Shown: positions 16,885-27,339 of the stretch, piece by piece
How the letters are laid out: each line of letters starts with the position of its first letter
Position numbering within the stretch: position 1 is the first letter of the stretch
From: Nymphaea colorata
Taxonomy: Eukaryota; Streptophyta; Magnoliopsida; Nymphaeales; Nymphaeaceae
Length of the DNA: 64,000 bases
Reading direction: 5' to 3'
Assembly: GCF_008831285.2 (NCBI RefSeq)
Contig: NC_045145.1
Coordinates: forward strand, 14,338,040 to 14,402,039
The notes under the pieces: model-generated
Databases searched by the model: none
The model's input: the letters and a program-made list of their open reading frames with translations, nothing else
What the model was told of the DNA's origin: nothing
Program-made: the position numbers and the translations under genes

Positions 16885-16910
<26 letters not shown>
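16885..16910. repeat. (GA)n run directly before the 14-3-3 start codon
   Basis: An uninterrupted GA tract ends at the base before ATG (16911), so it forms the end of the 5' UTR. The same layout is seen at the F-box gene at the right edge. Confidence 0.95.
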
Positions 16911-16911
<1 letters not shown>

Positions 16912-17377
16912 TGGGCCGTGAGGAGTATGTGTACATGGCGAAACTGGCCGAGCAGGCGGAGCGTTACGATGAGATGGTAGAGTTCATGGAGAAGGTGGCG
17001 GCGGGCGCCGACGGGGAGGAGCTCACGGTGGAGGAGCGAAACCTTCTCTCCGTCGCTTACAAGAACATCATCGGCGCCCGCCGGGCTTCCTGGCGCATTA
17101 TCTCTTCCATCGAGCAGAAGGAGGAGAGCCGCGGGAATGAAGACCACGTTGCCGCTATCAAGGGTTACCGCGCCAGGGTCGAGTCGGAGCTCTCCAACAT
17201 CTGCGGCGGAATCCTCCGCCTCCTCGACTCCCGCCTCGTCCCCTCCGCTACCTCTCCTGACTCTAAGGTCTTTTACCTCAAGATGAAGGGCGACTACCAC
17301 CGGTACCTTGCCGAGTTCAAGACCGGCGCCGAGAGGAAGGAGGCCGCCGAGAGCACCCTCACCGCTTACAAATCCGC

Positions 17378-17436
<59 letters not shown>

Positions 17437-18073
17437 TCTGTCTTTCTCTTTGACCACCTGATTAGTGATTAGGTCTTTACTCTGCGACTTTTCTTCGTTT
17501 TCAGGATATTGCTTCCGCTGATTTGGCTCCGACGCACCCGATCCGCCTCGGCCTCGCCCTCAACTTCTCCGTCTTCTACTACGAGATCCTGAACTCGCCG
17601 GATCGCGCTTGTTCCCTTGCGAAACAGGTGAGTCGAGTCCCCGGATCCGTCCGATCTTCCGATCGCTCGCGGAGTAACCCTAATCCCCCTTTCACATCCT
17701 CATTTCCCCAAATCAGTTTCAATGTGTGTCTCTTCTTTGGCTTCTCCTCTTCATTCTCTGTTAAGTTCCTTGTGTGTGTGTGTGTGTGTTCGTCAGGCGT
17801 TCGATGAGGCCATCGCCGAGTTGGACACTTTGGGGGAGGAATCTTACAAAGACAGCACCCTCATTATGCAACTCTTGCGCGACAATCTCACTCTCTGGAC
17901 TTCTGATATGCAGGTATTCTTTTTCGCCTTTTTCTTAAATTCTTTTAATTTTTCGGCGAATCTGTTTGAGCAGCTACCTCTTGCCTTCATTCTAATTTTC
18001 TCTTGTGAATTTGTTCTATTAGGATGATGGAGTTGATGAGATCAAGGAAGCCAACAAACTCGACGAAGAATAA
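16911..18073 (+). CDS. 14-3-3 protein, non-epsilon type
   Basis: 14-3-3 dimers bind phosphoserine/phosphothreonine peptides in client proteins and control their activity, localisation and stability, mostly in cytosol and nucleus. Four exons, 16911-17381, 17505-17627, 17797-17913 and 18023-18073, all phase 0, give 253 residues. The start is the first ATG after the GA tract ([20 protein letters not shown]). The phosphate-binding set is K51, R58, R131 and Y132. The helix 7 motif [10 protein letters not shown], helix 8 [12 protein letters not shown] and helix 9 [13 protein letters not shown] are all canonical. The tail is [16 protein letters not shown]. Exon number and lack of extra 5' exons place it in the non-epsilon group. 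Intron 1 starts with a (TC)n-(AC)n microsatellite beginning at the donor. A diverged paralog follows 2.3 kb downstream in the same orientation. Confidence 0.96.
17382..17436. repeat. (TC)n-(AC)n microsatellite at the donor of 14-3-3 intron 1
   Basis: The intron begins GTCTCTCTCT and the TC run continues to 17420, followed by AC to 17436. The exon reads on through it as serine/leucine codons, but the GT donor and homology to other 14-3-3 proteins end the exon at AYKSAQ. Confidence 0.95.
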
Positions 18074-20330
18074 TAATCTTCTGGCTTTCTCCCTCCCCCT
18101 TCCTTTTCTCTTTCATCCTTTTTCTTTTCCTCTATTTTTCCTTTCTTCTGCTGGGGGGAGTCTGTGGGCGTGTCGGGCTTTTCTTCCTTTCTTTTTCCTC
18201 TTCTCCTTTCAGTTTCCTCCCTTTCTCTTTCACCTTGTTGTCTAAGGGTGGCCTGTTTACCTTTTTCCCTTGTTTCTCTCGCCATCTTTTGAAATTTGAA
18301 TTTGAACGAGGGCTTTCGGTTTCTGAATGGGGAAGCCATGATTGGTAAACATGATCTGTAACTGCTTCTGCAGAGCTGGACGGCAGAGATCCTATCTTAA
18401 TGTATGTGATTTTTCTAGATAATCCTCCATTTTGATTTTTATTGTCTTCATTTTCCGTCCATCTGTGCTGCCCTCCCTCTTGGCGCGATCGAGAACCGCA
18501 AATATTCTCAGGCTTTACGAATTTTGTCTGTGATGGATTCGGTGGTCAGGCAGGCGTTGTCTATTGTCGAGGTGATGGCCGTGGCTCTGCAGCCGTGGTC
18601 TCCATTCATGGCCGTCTACCTATGACCAGGGGTCCACCACGTGCTTCGTTGTTGGGTTCTGGGTTGTGGGCTCTGACTAATGCCTTGGGGTTGCCTTGGG
18701 GTGTGGGGTCGATGACACAAGCTCTCCCGCGCCTCGTCCCGTGCCCTTCTCTTGCAGATCGCCGCCGGTCGTTGCCGGCGACATCGGAGCCCTTAAGACC
18801 CACCATGGCCGGGCTATGAATGACCATGTTCGCCAGACGCCCATACGCGGGTAGGCGATGACGGTGTGAAACTCCCTCCTCTAGTTGTCTGCTGGGTACA
18901 AGGTGTGGGCCGGAGCAGGCCGGTCCATGTGTCACCACCGTTCGTGAGTTCCGACCAGCCTGTTCGTGTCTGCGATTGGTTTGCTGATTTTCTTTCCTTT
19001 TTTCGGGTCGGTGGTGCCGCTAGAGAACTGGGCCCAGCCGCCCAGGTGACGTAACTGGATTTAGTCAACGATGCTCGTTCGAAATGAAGTTAAAAGCAAC
19101 CAGCCCAGCACCCTCGTTCCCATTCTTTATCTTCTACGTTGATTCTCTTCGCTTTTCCCCCTTTTACGTATAAACAACATAACTTTCTGAATTTTCTGTA
19201 TACTTTTATTATATACTGGTATCGTGTTCACCTGTATGCGCCACAAGACTGTGAAGTTGTGGGAGGCAGTAGCAGATCAAGGGGGTGGTGACCAATGCCT
19301 TTTCATTGCACTCCACTCTTTGTGATCCGGGTTCGAATTTTTCAATCGCGGAGAGGCAAGTGGGTCACTTACATTAAAAGACGAGGAATAATTTTGAAGA
19401 TATTTATATTCAATTTGGTGCCAAACGCTATTGAATTCAAGATAAGCAAATGCAAAATCCTTTTTTTAGTCGAGCTCTTTTGATTCTTTAGTCCGCAACT
19501 TTTTTAAGTCATAAATAAGGTTAGGTTGGCTCAGCGGCGCTAGTGTTAATAATTTATACTCTTTGTTGAACATTACGATTTGAATATTTTGAGACAGCTA
19601 TACCCTTTTGGTGGAACTTTATTTTGAGCTCGATCTACCCCATCAAAAGATTTCTTTGGATTCGAATGCATGGCTTTTTGTTTGATAGATTTTTCTTTAC
19701 CATCTTATGAGAACTATCATCAAAACTTTACTGGAATTTGCTTCCGGGGATTGAAAAGTGAACAATAATTAACGACCCGTGAACTTGGATATGATTGAAA
19801 ATGGCAACTGGAATCAATTCCATTTTCCATGTTATCGGCAACAAGTGCTGCAGTGCAATCTAGACAACTGGTTTTAGTGGATCCAAAATGATCTCCGAAA
19901 ACAAATTTCGGGCCAAACCAATTCTTCCGCACCAGATAACATGTTGAGGATGGGAATGGGGAAAACATTTATTCCATATTAGATTTATAATAGAATCAAT
20001 AATGATTGGATAAACAAATCGAATTCGTTCTAGGACCATGTCCGGGGTCCGATTTCCATCAGTTCTACCCTTTTGAGAGGATAATGTATGTTTCCCTGGT
20101 TGGAGATGACGAGTTTTACATTTGGCTTCTTACTTTAACCGGATCTGAGACTTCCAAACGAGATCCGTGTCGTAAATAGATCAAGATCGACATCAGTTGT
20201 CCGATAACCGGGTCCATTCTTTGGCCCCTTGGTCAACCCCGACGGGCTTCTTCTTCTTCTTCTTCTCCGAGTTTTTGAGTCTTCTGAGTTTCCTTCTTCT
20301 TCTTCTGCCGAGTGAGAGAGCGAGAGAAAG
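18074..20330. other. Intergenic DNA between the two 14-3-3 genes
   Basis: 18074-18420 is a T-rich 3' UTR of the first gene. 18440-19070 is GC-richer, with open frames on both strands but no recognisable protein. 19265-19345 and 19520-19590 contain words resembling tRNA promoter boxes (GGGTTCGAATT; TTGGCTCAGCGGCG). 20160-20330 is the promoter and leader of the second gene, with a (TTC)n run. No further gene is supported. Confidence 0.55.
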
Positions 20331-22390
20331 ATGGCGTCGTCCGATGCTCGTGCGGAGAACATGTACTTGGCGAAGGTGGCCGAACGGGCGGAGCGGTTCG
20401 AGGAGATGTTGGAGTTCGTTGAGAAGGGGGCGACGGCGGCGAGCTCTGATGGAAGGGACCTGACGGCGGAGGAACGCCACCTCCTCTCCGTCGCCTACAA
20501 GAACGTCGTCGGTTCCCGTCGGGCGGCCTGGCGCATCCTCATGTCGATCGAGCGGAGCGAGGAGAAACGCTGCAACAGCCACCGCGCCGGAACCATCCAG
20601 GACTACCGCACTAGGATTGAGTCCGATCTCTCCTCCGTCTGCGGCCGCATCCTTCGCTTCCTCGACTCTCACCTCATCCCATCGGCCCCATCCCCCGAGT
20701 CCAAGGTCTGCTTCCTCAAGATGAAGGGTGACCATCTCCGCTACCTCGCGGAGTTCAAGACCGGCACCGATCGCAAGGAAGTCGTCGAGAACACTCTCTC
20801 CGCCTACAAGTCTGCCCAGGTCTCCCTCTCCCTCCCTCCCATTCTCTCTCTCTCGGTCTTCGTCCTGATCTCTTTTACGTCCTTCGTCTTCCTCAGGAGA
20901 TTGCCGTCGCCAAATTACCTACGACCCATCCGATCCGTCTGGGTCTTGCGCTCAACTTCTGCGTCTTCTATTACGAGATCATGGGCTCGCCAGACCAGGC
21001 CTGCGCCTTAGCTAATCAGGTGAGCTCCACCGCCGGAAACCGACCTATTTAGCAACGAAGACGTAGCTCTCGCTCCGGTTCACCGAACAGGAAAAACTTT
21101 CCCCGCGGTTTTCTAGATAATTTGTCCCTTAATTTTCAGGCGTTGAGTGAGGCGAACATGACCGGGACAGAGAGGCCCGACCACGGACAGCCAAAGGAGA
21201 GCTCGGTCGTCATGCAGCTACTTCGTCATAATTTGGCCGTTTGGGCAACTGAGTTGCAGGTCAGAATTTGGCTTTCCCTCTCCTCTGAAACTTTCATAAC
21301 CTGCCCGGTATTTTTCCCTGAATGTCAGAAACGGGACTCTCTCATGAATTTTTTCGCGGGAGCGTTATTCTTTTCTAAGGTGCTTCTTGATAAACGCCAG
21401 TATAACTCGAAAAATTTCTGTTCGGTATTCGCCAATAGTATGAGGTGATTTAACTTTCCTTGTGGAAGTTTTTACTTTCTGAGACATTAATCAACTCCAG
21501 AAAATTGTCCCTATACCCTGTTCACGGAAAAAAAAAAAAAATCATAGTCGGAATCGGAAAGTTATTAATGTGCTCTGCTTTTGTCTGAATGTAATATCTT
21601 TTTATCAATCTAATTGCGGTTACCGACCTGGGTATTTCATTTTTTATGTATCGACTAAAAGACAATATGTGGAACACAATGACATCCGTTCAGTTGTTAC
21701 AATGGCAAGTTCTTCATGAAAATGAATTAATATACTTCTTTTTTTCAGCAGTGTCTCGGCAGAATTAGACAATTTACAATTTACAGAACTGACTGATTGA
21801 CATGAATTTTTACCAATATTTTATGATGAACTCCTGGTTGATGAGCTTTTGCGAAAAACTGATATTTCATTGATATTTCTCAATAGACGCGATAAATGCA
21901 GTTTAAAAGAGAGAGAGGACATATTTTCTTTTTCTTTGTACTGGGTTATTTTGGGAAAAGAGGAACTGATGATAATCCCCTTCTCTCTGTCCCTTGAATG
22001 ATTGAAAAAAGAAAAACGTTTCAGCTTCTAGATGTAAGATGTGAAACCAAAAACATAAACATAAAATGAGACATGTTTTCCATCACAAAGAAATTAGGAA
22101 ATCATTTGAGACAATCTACAAACTACAGAAATTTCTGTCCATTTCTGATATTAGAGCTGAGAGTTGCATCAAAACTAAGACATTCTTTCTTTACGGTTCT
22201 GCCAAGAGTAACTGCTCCGAATATTCCTCTTAAAGTTGGAATAGTTTTCTCCATGTACATTCGATATGACTTTGTGGGGATTTTAATTTTATATTTCACA
22301 CATATTTGCTAGCTTTTTTCATCGCAATAAATTATTTTATTGTGCTGTTAGGATGACGACGAAGATGGAAGGGTGCCCGATGAAGAATAG
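20331..22390 (+). CDS. Diverged 14-3-3-like protein
   Basis: Four exons, 20331-20819, 20897-21019, 21140-21259 and 22352-22390, all phase 0 at the same positions as the neighbouring gene, give 256 residues. It is a tandem duplicate of the 14-3-3 gene upstream. Peptide-binding residues K57, R64, R137 and Y138 are kept, as are [10 protein letters not shown] and the helix 9 pattern [10 protein letters not shown]. Exon 3 is unlike the family: the near-invariant [15 protein letters not shown] is replaced by [17 protein letters not shown], and RDNL is RHNL. GDYHRY is GDHLRY. The tail is short and acidic ([12 protein letters not shown]). All frames are open, with no stop or frameshift. It may be a specialised or weakened isoform; expression is unknown. 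Confidence 0.9.
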
Positions 22391-25300
22391 TTGCTCTGTG
22401 ATTGCCGTTTCTTTCTTTTGTATTCTTCCTTTTCCTTGCTTGCCAGTTAACCTCATAGTTTATTTTTCTTATGCCACCCTCCTCCCCCTCAATTTTCAGT
22501 TTTCTTTTCTTCCCTTTGTTTGGTGTCTCAAAGGTCGTTACCTTGTTTTTTTATTTCCCCCATGGAAATCCCATCTGAGGATCTACCGGAAAGCCCGAGA
22601 TGATGTCTATACTGGCCATTTGATTTCAGTGGTAAAATAATCACTCAACAATGTGTAACTGAAGGAATTTTTTTTCTTTCATGTTTTCAATTGAGAGAGA
22701 CAGGGAGGGAGGCTGGACTTGAAGAATAACCAATTTCGAACCATGAAAAGATTAGTTTCATTCTGAAATAAGAAATTTATGAAACCGCCTTGACTATTGA
22801 ATGGGTAGCACATTCATGCTCAGGTTGGAATCTCTTAATTGAATTGGTGGTTGAATGAAACAACTTCCAACCTGAACTTGTTTAACGATGTTCAATGAAA
22901 TAAATTCAAATCTGAGCATGTTTTTGTGCTACCAAAATGTCAGCGGTATCTGTAAAATTTTTGTTCTGAAGTGCCATCCCCTGTAGCTGTTACATATAAC
23001 AGATAAAATTCTTGGTGTTTCATCAAAGGTGCAAGTTAGTTATCTAGCGAAGAAAGAAACATTCTTCCAAGAACCCCCAACCACGGCGCGTCTACCATCT
23101 ACATCTATGAAGAGTTGCAGAATTGCAGCTTCTGCATATAATCAACTGCTCAGAGAAATGCAACATAAGAAGGTTGCAGGTATCATTGGTGTTTAAGTTG
23201 CACGCACGCTTTGTGAGGTTCACTTTTTTTTTAGTGTTCTAAAATATTCCTATGAAGGATCATTTTCTCACATGATTGCAAGTGTAATAAATTGATATTC
23301 ATAGTTCGAGGAAATAAATTCGAAAAGAAGAGGATTTGCTTCCTCAAATAGGAAAAGAAATCGGTTAAAGAAATAATTTGTTCTAAACAGAAACACTCGC
23401 GAAAGATACTGAAGATCGCAAGCACAAGCGCCTGGAAGGATGAAACAGAACATGACTCATAACTTCTGAAAGTGCCTGCAAATTATGGGATGGCCGATCA
23501 ATACTTTCCAAAAATTCATAAAACAAAAATCAGTCCCCGGACAGGGTTCAATTCGAAATCGCATTTCAACAAAGATGAGAATACTTCAAGAGAACCAGGG
23601 AAGAAAAAATTGAAAATTGTTGCTGACTGGATGAGCTCCAAGGGAAGGTTTCCCGTGTTCTTAGCAAATGCAAGCCTGACTTTTCATATAAAAACTTTTC
23701 TCTGACACTGAAAAGTTTGTTCAAAGTGAAACTGTGCACCAACTTAGGTTAGTCCACCATGTTGGTTCTATTGAGATGTAAAACTAATAATAATATTGAA
23801 AACAATTACTTAGGCATGTTGCCTCAACAGGATGCACGACTAGGCAGATTAGCAGATACCACGTGAGACGGTAGAACGAAAAAGACTAAGACAACCCCAT
23901 TTGATTGGGAAGGAAGAAAGATCTTATTGCAATTCTTCATTGCTGAACCATGGATAATGACGCAAAATCATACATACAGTTAAATCACCTACACATAACA
24001 TATAAAAGTGTTGAACAATTTTATCCCTCGTACTAACCAGGAAACGAAAATAAAACCACTTCCGTGTCTTGTAGACCCTTGTGAAAGGAGCTAATCTAAC
24101 TATAGAATTCATAATGACAGCTGGATTTTTACAAATAAATCACAACCTACAAGTGTGTATTCTTCTTAAGAAATCAATCGTCTTTCATTTCCTTTCTCTT
24201 TTTCCTTTTTGCTTTTCACCTTGTTTTTCCTCGGCACCGATGTTGAATCAGCACTACAGAAGCTGCGAGTAAACTCAAACCATTAAAAAACATACATCAA
24301 AAAGACACACAGAGAGCAACACAGCGCAAGGACCACATAATCCAGTTGTATCCTATTACTATATAAGTATCAAAAACAACTAGGACCCAGAAAGGTATCA
24401 AGTTCGGATCAGATAGAAGTTGCACATATGTGGTCCAACTAGATATTCTCTGTAGCTGAATTCTGCGAAAAATTCCACCTGGTATTTGGTGTCTGTCTGC
24501 TAGCAATGTGTGCGCATATGCTGCTATGTGGCCGAAGCAGCTTGTGTCCAGACTCAAACAACCTGCTATACCTGGACACAAACTATTTTTGTTTCTTTCT
24601 TTTGGTAATTGGTATTTAGATGTTCAAAAATTACTTTTGCAGTTTTACAAGAAAAACAAAGTCAACCCTATAAGCAGGTTACATTTTTGAAAATGAAGTA
24701 TCATACAAGATTAAGCCGAAACAGTACAGATAACCCACGAATCTGGCTTAGCAGGATAGGCACTCCCAAAAAGAGAACAGTTTGCAGGTATGTAAAAAAA
24801 ACAGGTCCCAGACGTTCTAAAGATGGACATTGCTGACCAAAGGAAACTGTTGTCAACATATAAGGAATTGATTCTTCATCATCCTGAAGCTCATAAAGGT
24901 TATCAGAAATCTAATGACCAAACACATAGAAGAAGTTGGCACACCTCTAATATACAGAGAGAGGAACAAATATGTTGTTCACAACAAGACTTTCTAAGAT
25001 CAACACCCCTGACCACATGCTTCTTCACCATTCTTAATTTGTAGCTTAATAACATTTAGCAGACTACAAGTTTCAGAACATTCACCACAGGCAGAGCACA
25101 AATCACGGATGTGAATGGAGATATATCAGGGAACAAGGATTTCAGATGCATGTTGCGATAAAAGTTAATGCTCCAACCATCAAAATGCATCCTTTAAATT
25201 TCATGTTTGTTGCAGTCTTGCAGATGAATACACTGAATCTCAAACATTTGGATTCCACTTGTAAGGAAGCACAAAAAGGAGAAGCAACAATTACTATAGT

Positions 25301-26634
25301 GAAGAGGCAGGAATGAACCAACTGGTCCAAGAATTAACAAGCTAACTAATCTGAAGACTTGATACAGTGACCAGATTATTATTTACGAGGTCAGACAGCT
25401 GATGAGTTTAATTTTGAAAAGAACATTAATCTAACCAAATTGTGTCAGAACAAGCAAGAGTTGCAGGAATCGCAGAGAAGAGGCAGGGTGGATGGGGAAG
25501 TAGGAACTTTCGTGTTCCTTTACCATAAACTGTACAAAGAAGCATTTTCTTTGTATCACCAGCCCAGGCTAATTTTTGAATCTTGAGAACATTTAAGCAG
25601 ACAAAGAACTCCATTAAGTACCAGTTGTGTACTTGGCAAGCAACTTACTTTATCGCTAAATCGAACTCACTATAATAAAGGTAGTAACTGGAGGAGATTA
25701 AGGTCATCATACAATGATCATGAAGGAAAAGGTTAAGCATGCCAACTATTCCTTAACATAAAGTTTTTGAATCGCCTGACAGTTTATTTGGATGCCCAGC
25801 AATCAGGCGCCCAAGGTCTGGGAAATTCTTACATTAGCTTCCAGATGATTTTTTCTTCTGGGGGCAAAGTACGGCAACCATCAGGCACGAACTTCATAGA
25901 TCATGATTCCCCTTTAGAGTTCAGGGAACCCTCAGGGATTTCAACTATTGCTAATTTTACATCCCAAAAGGAGAACAACTAACGCTGTTATTCATGTCGT
26001 TGTTACTTCTGAATACATTGTTAAGACTAACCAAAAAGAGTATGGCATTTCTGCATGACACCTAAAACAATATTAGTTCATCTGATTCAAAACTTTAAAG
26101 GTGTACAATTAACATGCCTAATTGCCATTGGGACGCCCTTCTAAGTGCTTGGCAACACCTGCCTAACCTTTAAACAGTGTTGTTAAGCAGCAGAACTGGC
26201 TATTGTACTCCACGTGACACCCAAACATGCAACAAAAAAAATACAGCCTCGTTTAAATGAAGCAAACTCAAGATATCAGATAAATATTCTGCCAATGATG
26301 GATTCCGACTCGGAGAATGGTCAAGGAGATGAAGCGGTTTCTCTGAAGATGGATGATAAAAAAAGGGAAATCTCCAATTTGAGACTTGTCAATATGAGCT
26401 TTAACTTTTAATCACCAACCCCAGTTTGCAAATTCACTTAATGGGTTTTAACTGCCATCACGTATAAGAAATGGTACATAATCCAATCTGAAAGTTCTAC
26501 GGTTTTAATTGTTTCATACCAGCAAACGGAGGCTCCCCAAACTTTGAAATTGAAGCACAGAGAAAAACGCTTGGACAGAAAAACAAAGATAGGCATCAAC
26601 CAAACTGCATGAGAACTAACCATTAACAGAGTTG
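22391..26634. other. AT-rich intergenic DNA
   Basis: From 22391 to about 22650 is the T-rich 3' UTR of the second 14-3-3 gene. The rest is AT-rich with only short open frames of mixed strand and no recognisable domain. About 26440-26634 is the probable 3' UTR of the minus-strand VQ gene. No tRNA, transposon or further gene could be supported. Confidence 0.5.
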
Positions 26635-27339
26635 TCATGACTTTGAGCTCGGGATCGGTAACCGAAGGAACCCTGGCGAAGACGGAGGTAGAAGTCCCCC
26701 CCACGGCGAAGAGGGAGAAAAGGGCAACCCGGCATCAGCCAAACTCGGGTTCGAACTCGGGCTCGGCAATTTCGAGGCCAGAGGCGGCTTCGGCGATCTC
26801 GTCTGCGCCAAACAGATGGGCGACAGAAGCAGGAACTGCGACGGAGACACTGGTGGGAGGGAGGCGGGGTTCAGAGGGGCCGAGCTGGCAGCTGGCCTCA
26901 CAAGAAGATCCTCTCCTGTCGGCTCGGGAGGGTTCGGCGCTACCGGAAGAGGGCCAGTGGTGAATGCCAGTGGGTTCTGTGAGATCTCCGGTTGGCCCCT
27001 TGGGAAGGGCGTCAATGGTGGAGGTTTCATCCTCTGAAGACGAGAGCTTGGTGGTTTCTGTGGACGGATTGGGGGAGGGTCGGAAAACCGCTCGGAAGTA
27101 GGCGAGCCGGTCAGCCTCTGCACGACGCTCCGGAAATCGCTCTTGTCAATGGTGTAGACGGGAGGACGATGGTGATGGTCATCATGGCTCTTTCCCTGAT
27201 GATGATAGTTCGCTGATGATGGCGTCGTCGTCTTCCCGATCTTATGCGAGAGTTTGCTCACCCCAAGCTGATGTTGGTGATGCTGCTCCTGGCCTGAAGC
27301 TCCACTAGAAAGTGAGAGGGAGGATGAACTATCATCCAT
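26635..27339 (-). CDS. VQ-motif protein, HAIKU1/VQ9-like
   Basis: VQ proteins are small plant nuclear co-factors that bind WRKY transcription factors; HAIKU1 acts in endosperm growth and seed size, and VQ9 in salt response. A single exon encodes 234 residues from MDDSSSSLSLSSG. An in-frame upstream ATG at 27477 would add 46 residues without VQ-like character, so the downstream start is preferred. The core motif FRSVVQRLTG is at residues 69-78 and is followed by SPTSERFSDPPPIRPQ and SSRLQRMKPPPL, a block typical of the HAIKU1/VQ9/VQ5 subgroup. The N-terminal third is rich in His, Ser and Gln; the C-terminal half is Pro/Ser-rich with SPS and LPPSSP motifs, as in the family. No intron, as usual for VQ genes. 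Subgroup assignment is from memory of the motif context. Confidence 0.88.
   Translation of the reverse strand: MDDSSSSLSLSSGASGQEQHHQHQLGVSKLSHKIGKTTTPSSANYHHQGKSHDDHHHRPPVYTIDKSDFRSVVQRLTGSPTSERFSDPPPIRPQKPPSSRLQRMKPPPLTPFPRGQPEISQNPLAFTTGPLPVAPNPPEPTGEDLLVRPAASSAPLNPASLPPVSPSQFLLLSPICLAQTRSPKPPLASKLPSPSSNPSLADAGLPFSPSSPWGGLLPPSSPGFLRLPIPSSKS

Larger units (their letters stand above)
13965..16910. other. Divergent intergenic region between ADH copy C and the 14-3-3 pair
   Basis: 13965-14110 is the 5' leader and core promoter of copy C. 14560-14850 is related to the upstream region of copy A. A large (AC)n-(GA)n-(AAG)n microsatellite lies at 14911-15006. 15956-15972 is a (TA)n run. About 15975-16210 is AT-rich with phrases of a dispersed repeat (GTAGATTCATGAAAC, also near 47291). 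The last 250 bases are the pyrimidine-rich leader of the first 14-3-3 gene. No further gene is supported. Confidence 0.6.

Noticed and set aside
16728-17432. 234-residue open frame on the minus strand over the first 14-3-3 exon
   Set aside because: It is the antisense shadow of a GC-rich coding exon; the plus-strand protein is clearly 14-3-3.
18019-18339. Lys/Glu/Arg-rich minus-strand open frame
   Set aside because: It is the reverse of the C/T-rich 3' UTR of the first 14-3-3 gene; low complexity explains the composition.
20193-20735. 180-residue minus-strand open frame over the second 14-3-3 exon
   Set aside because: Antisense shadow of the coding exon and the TTC-rich leader.
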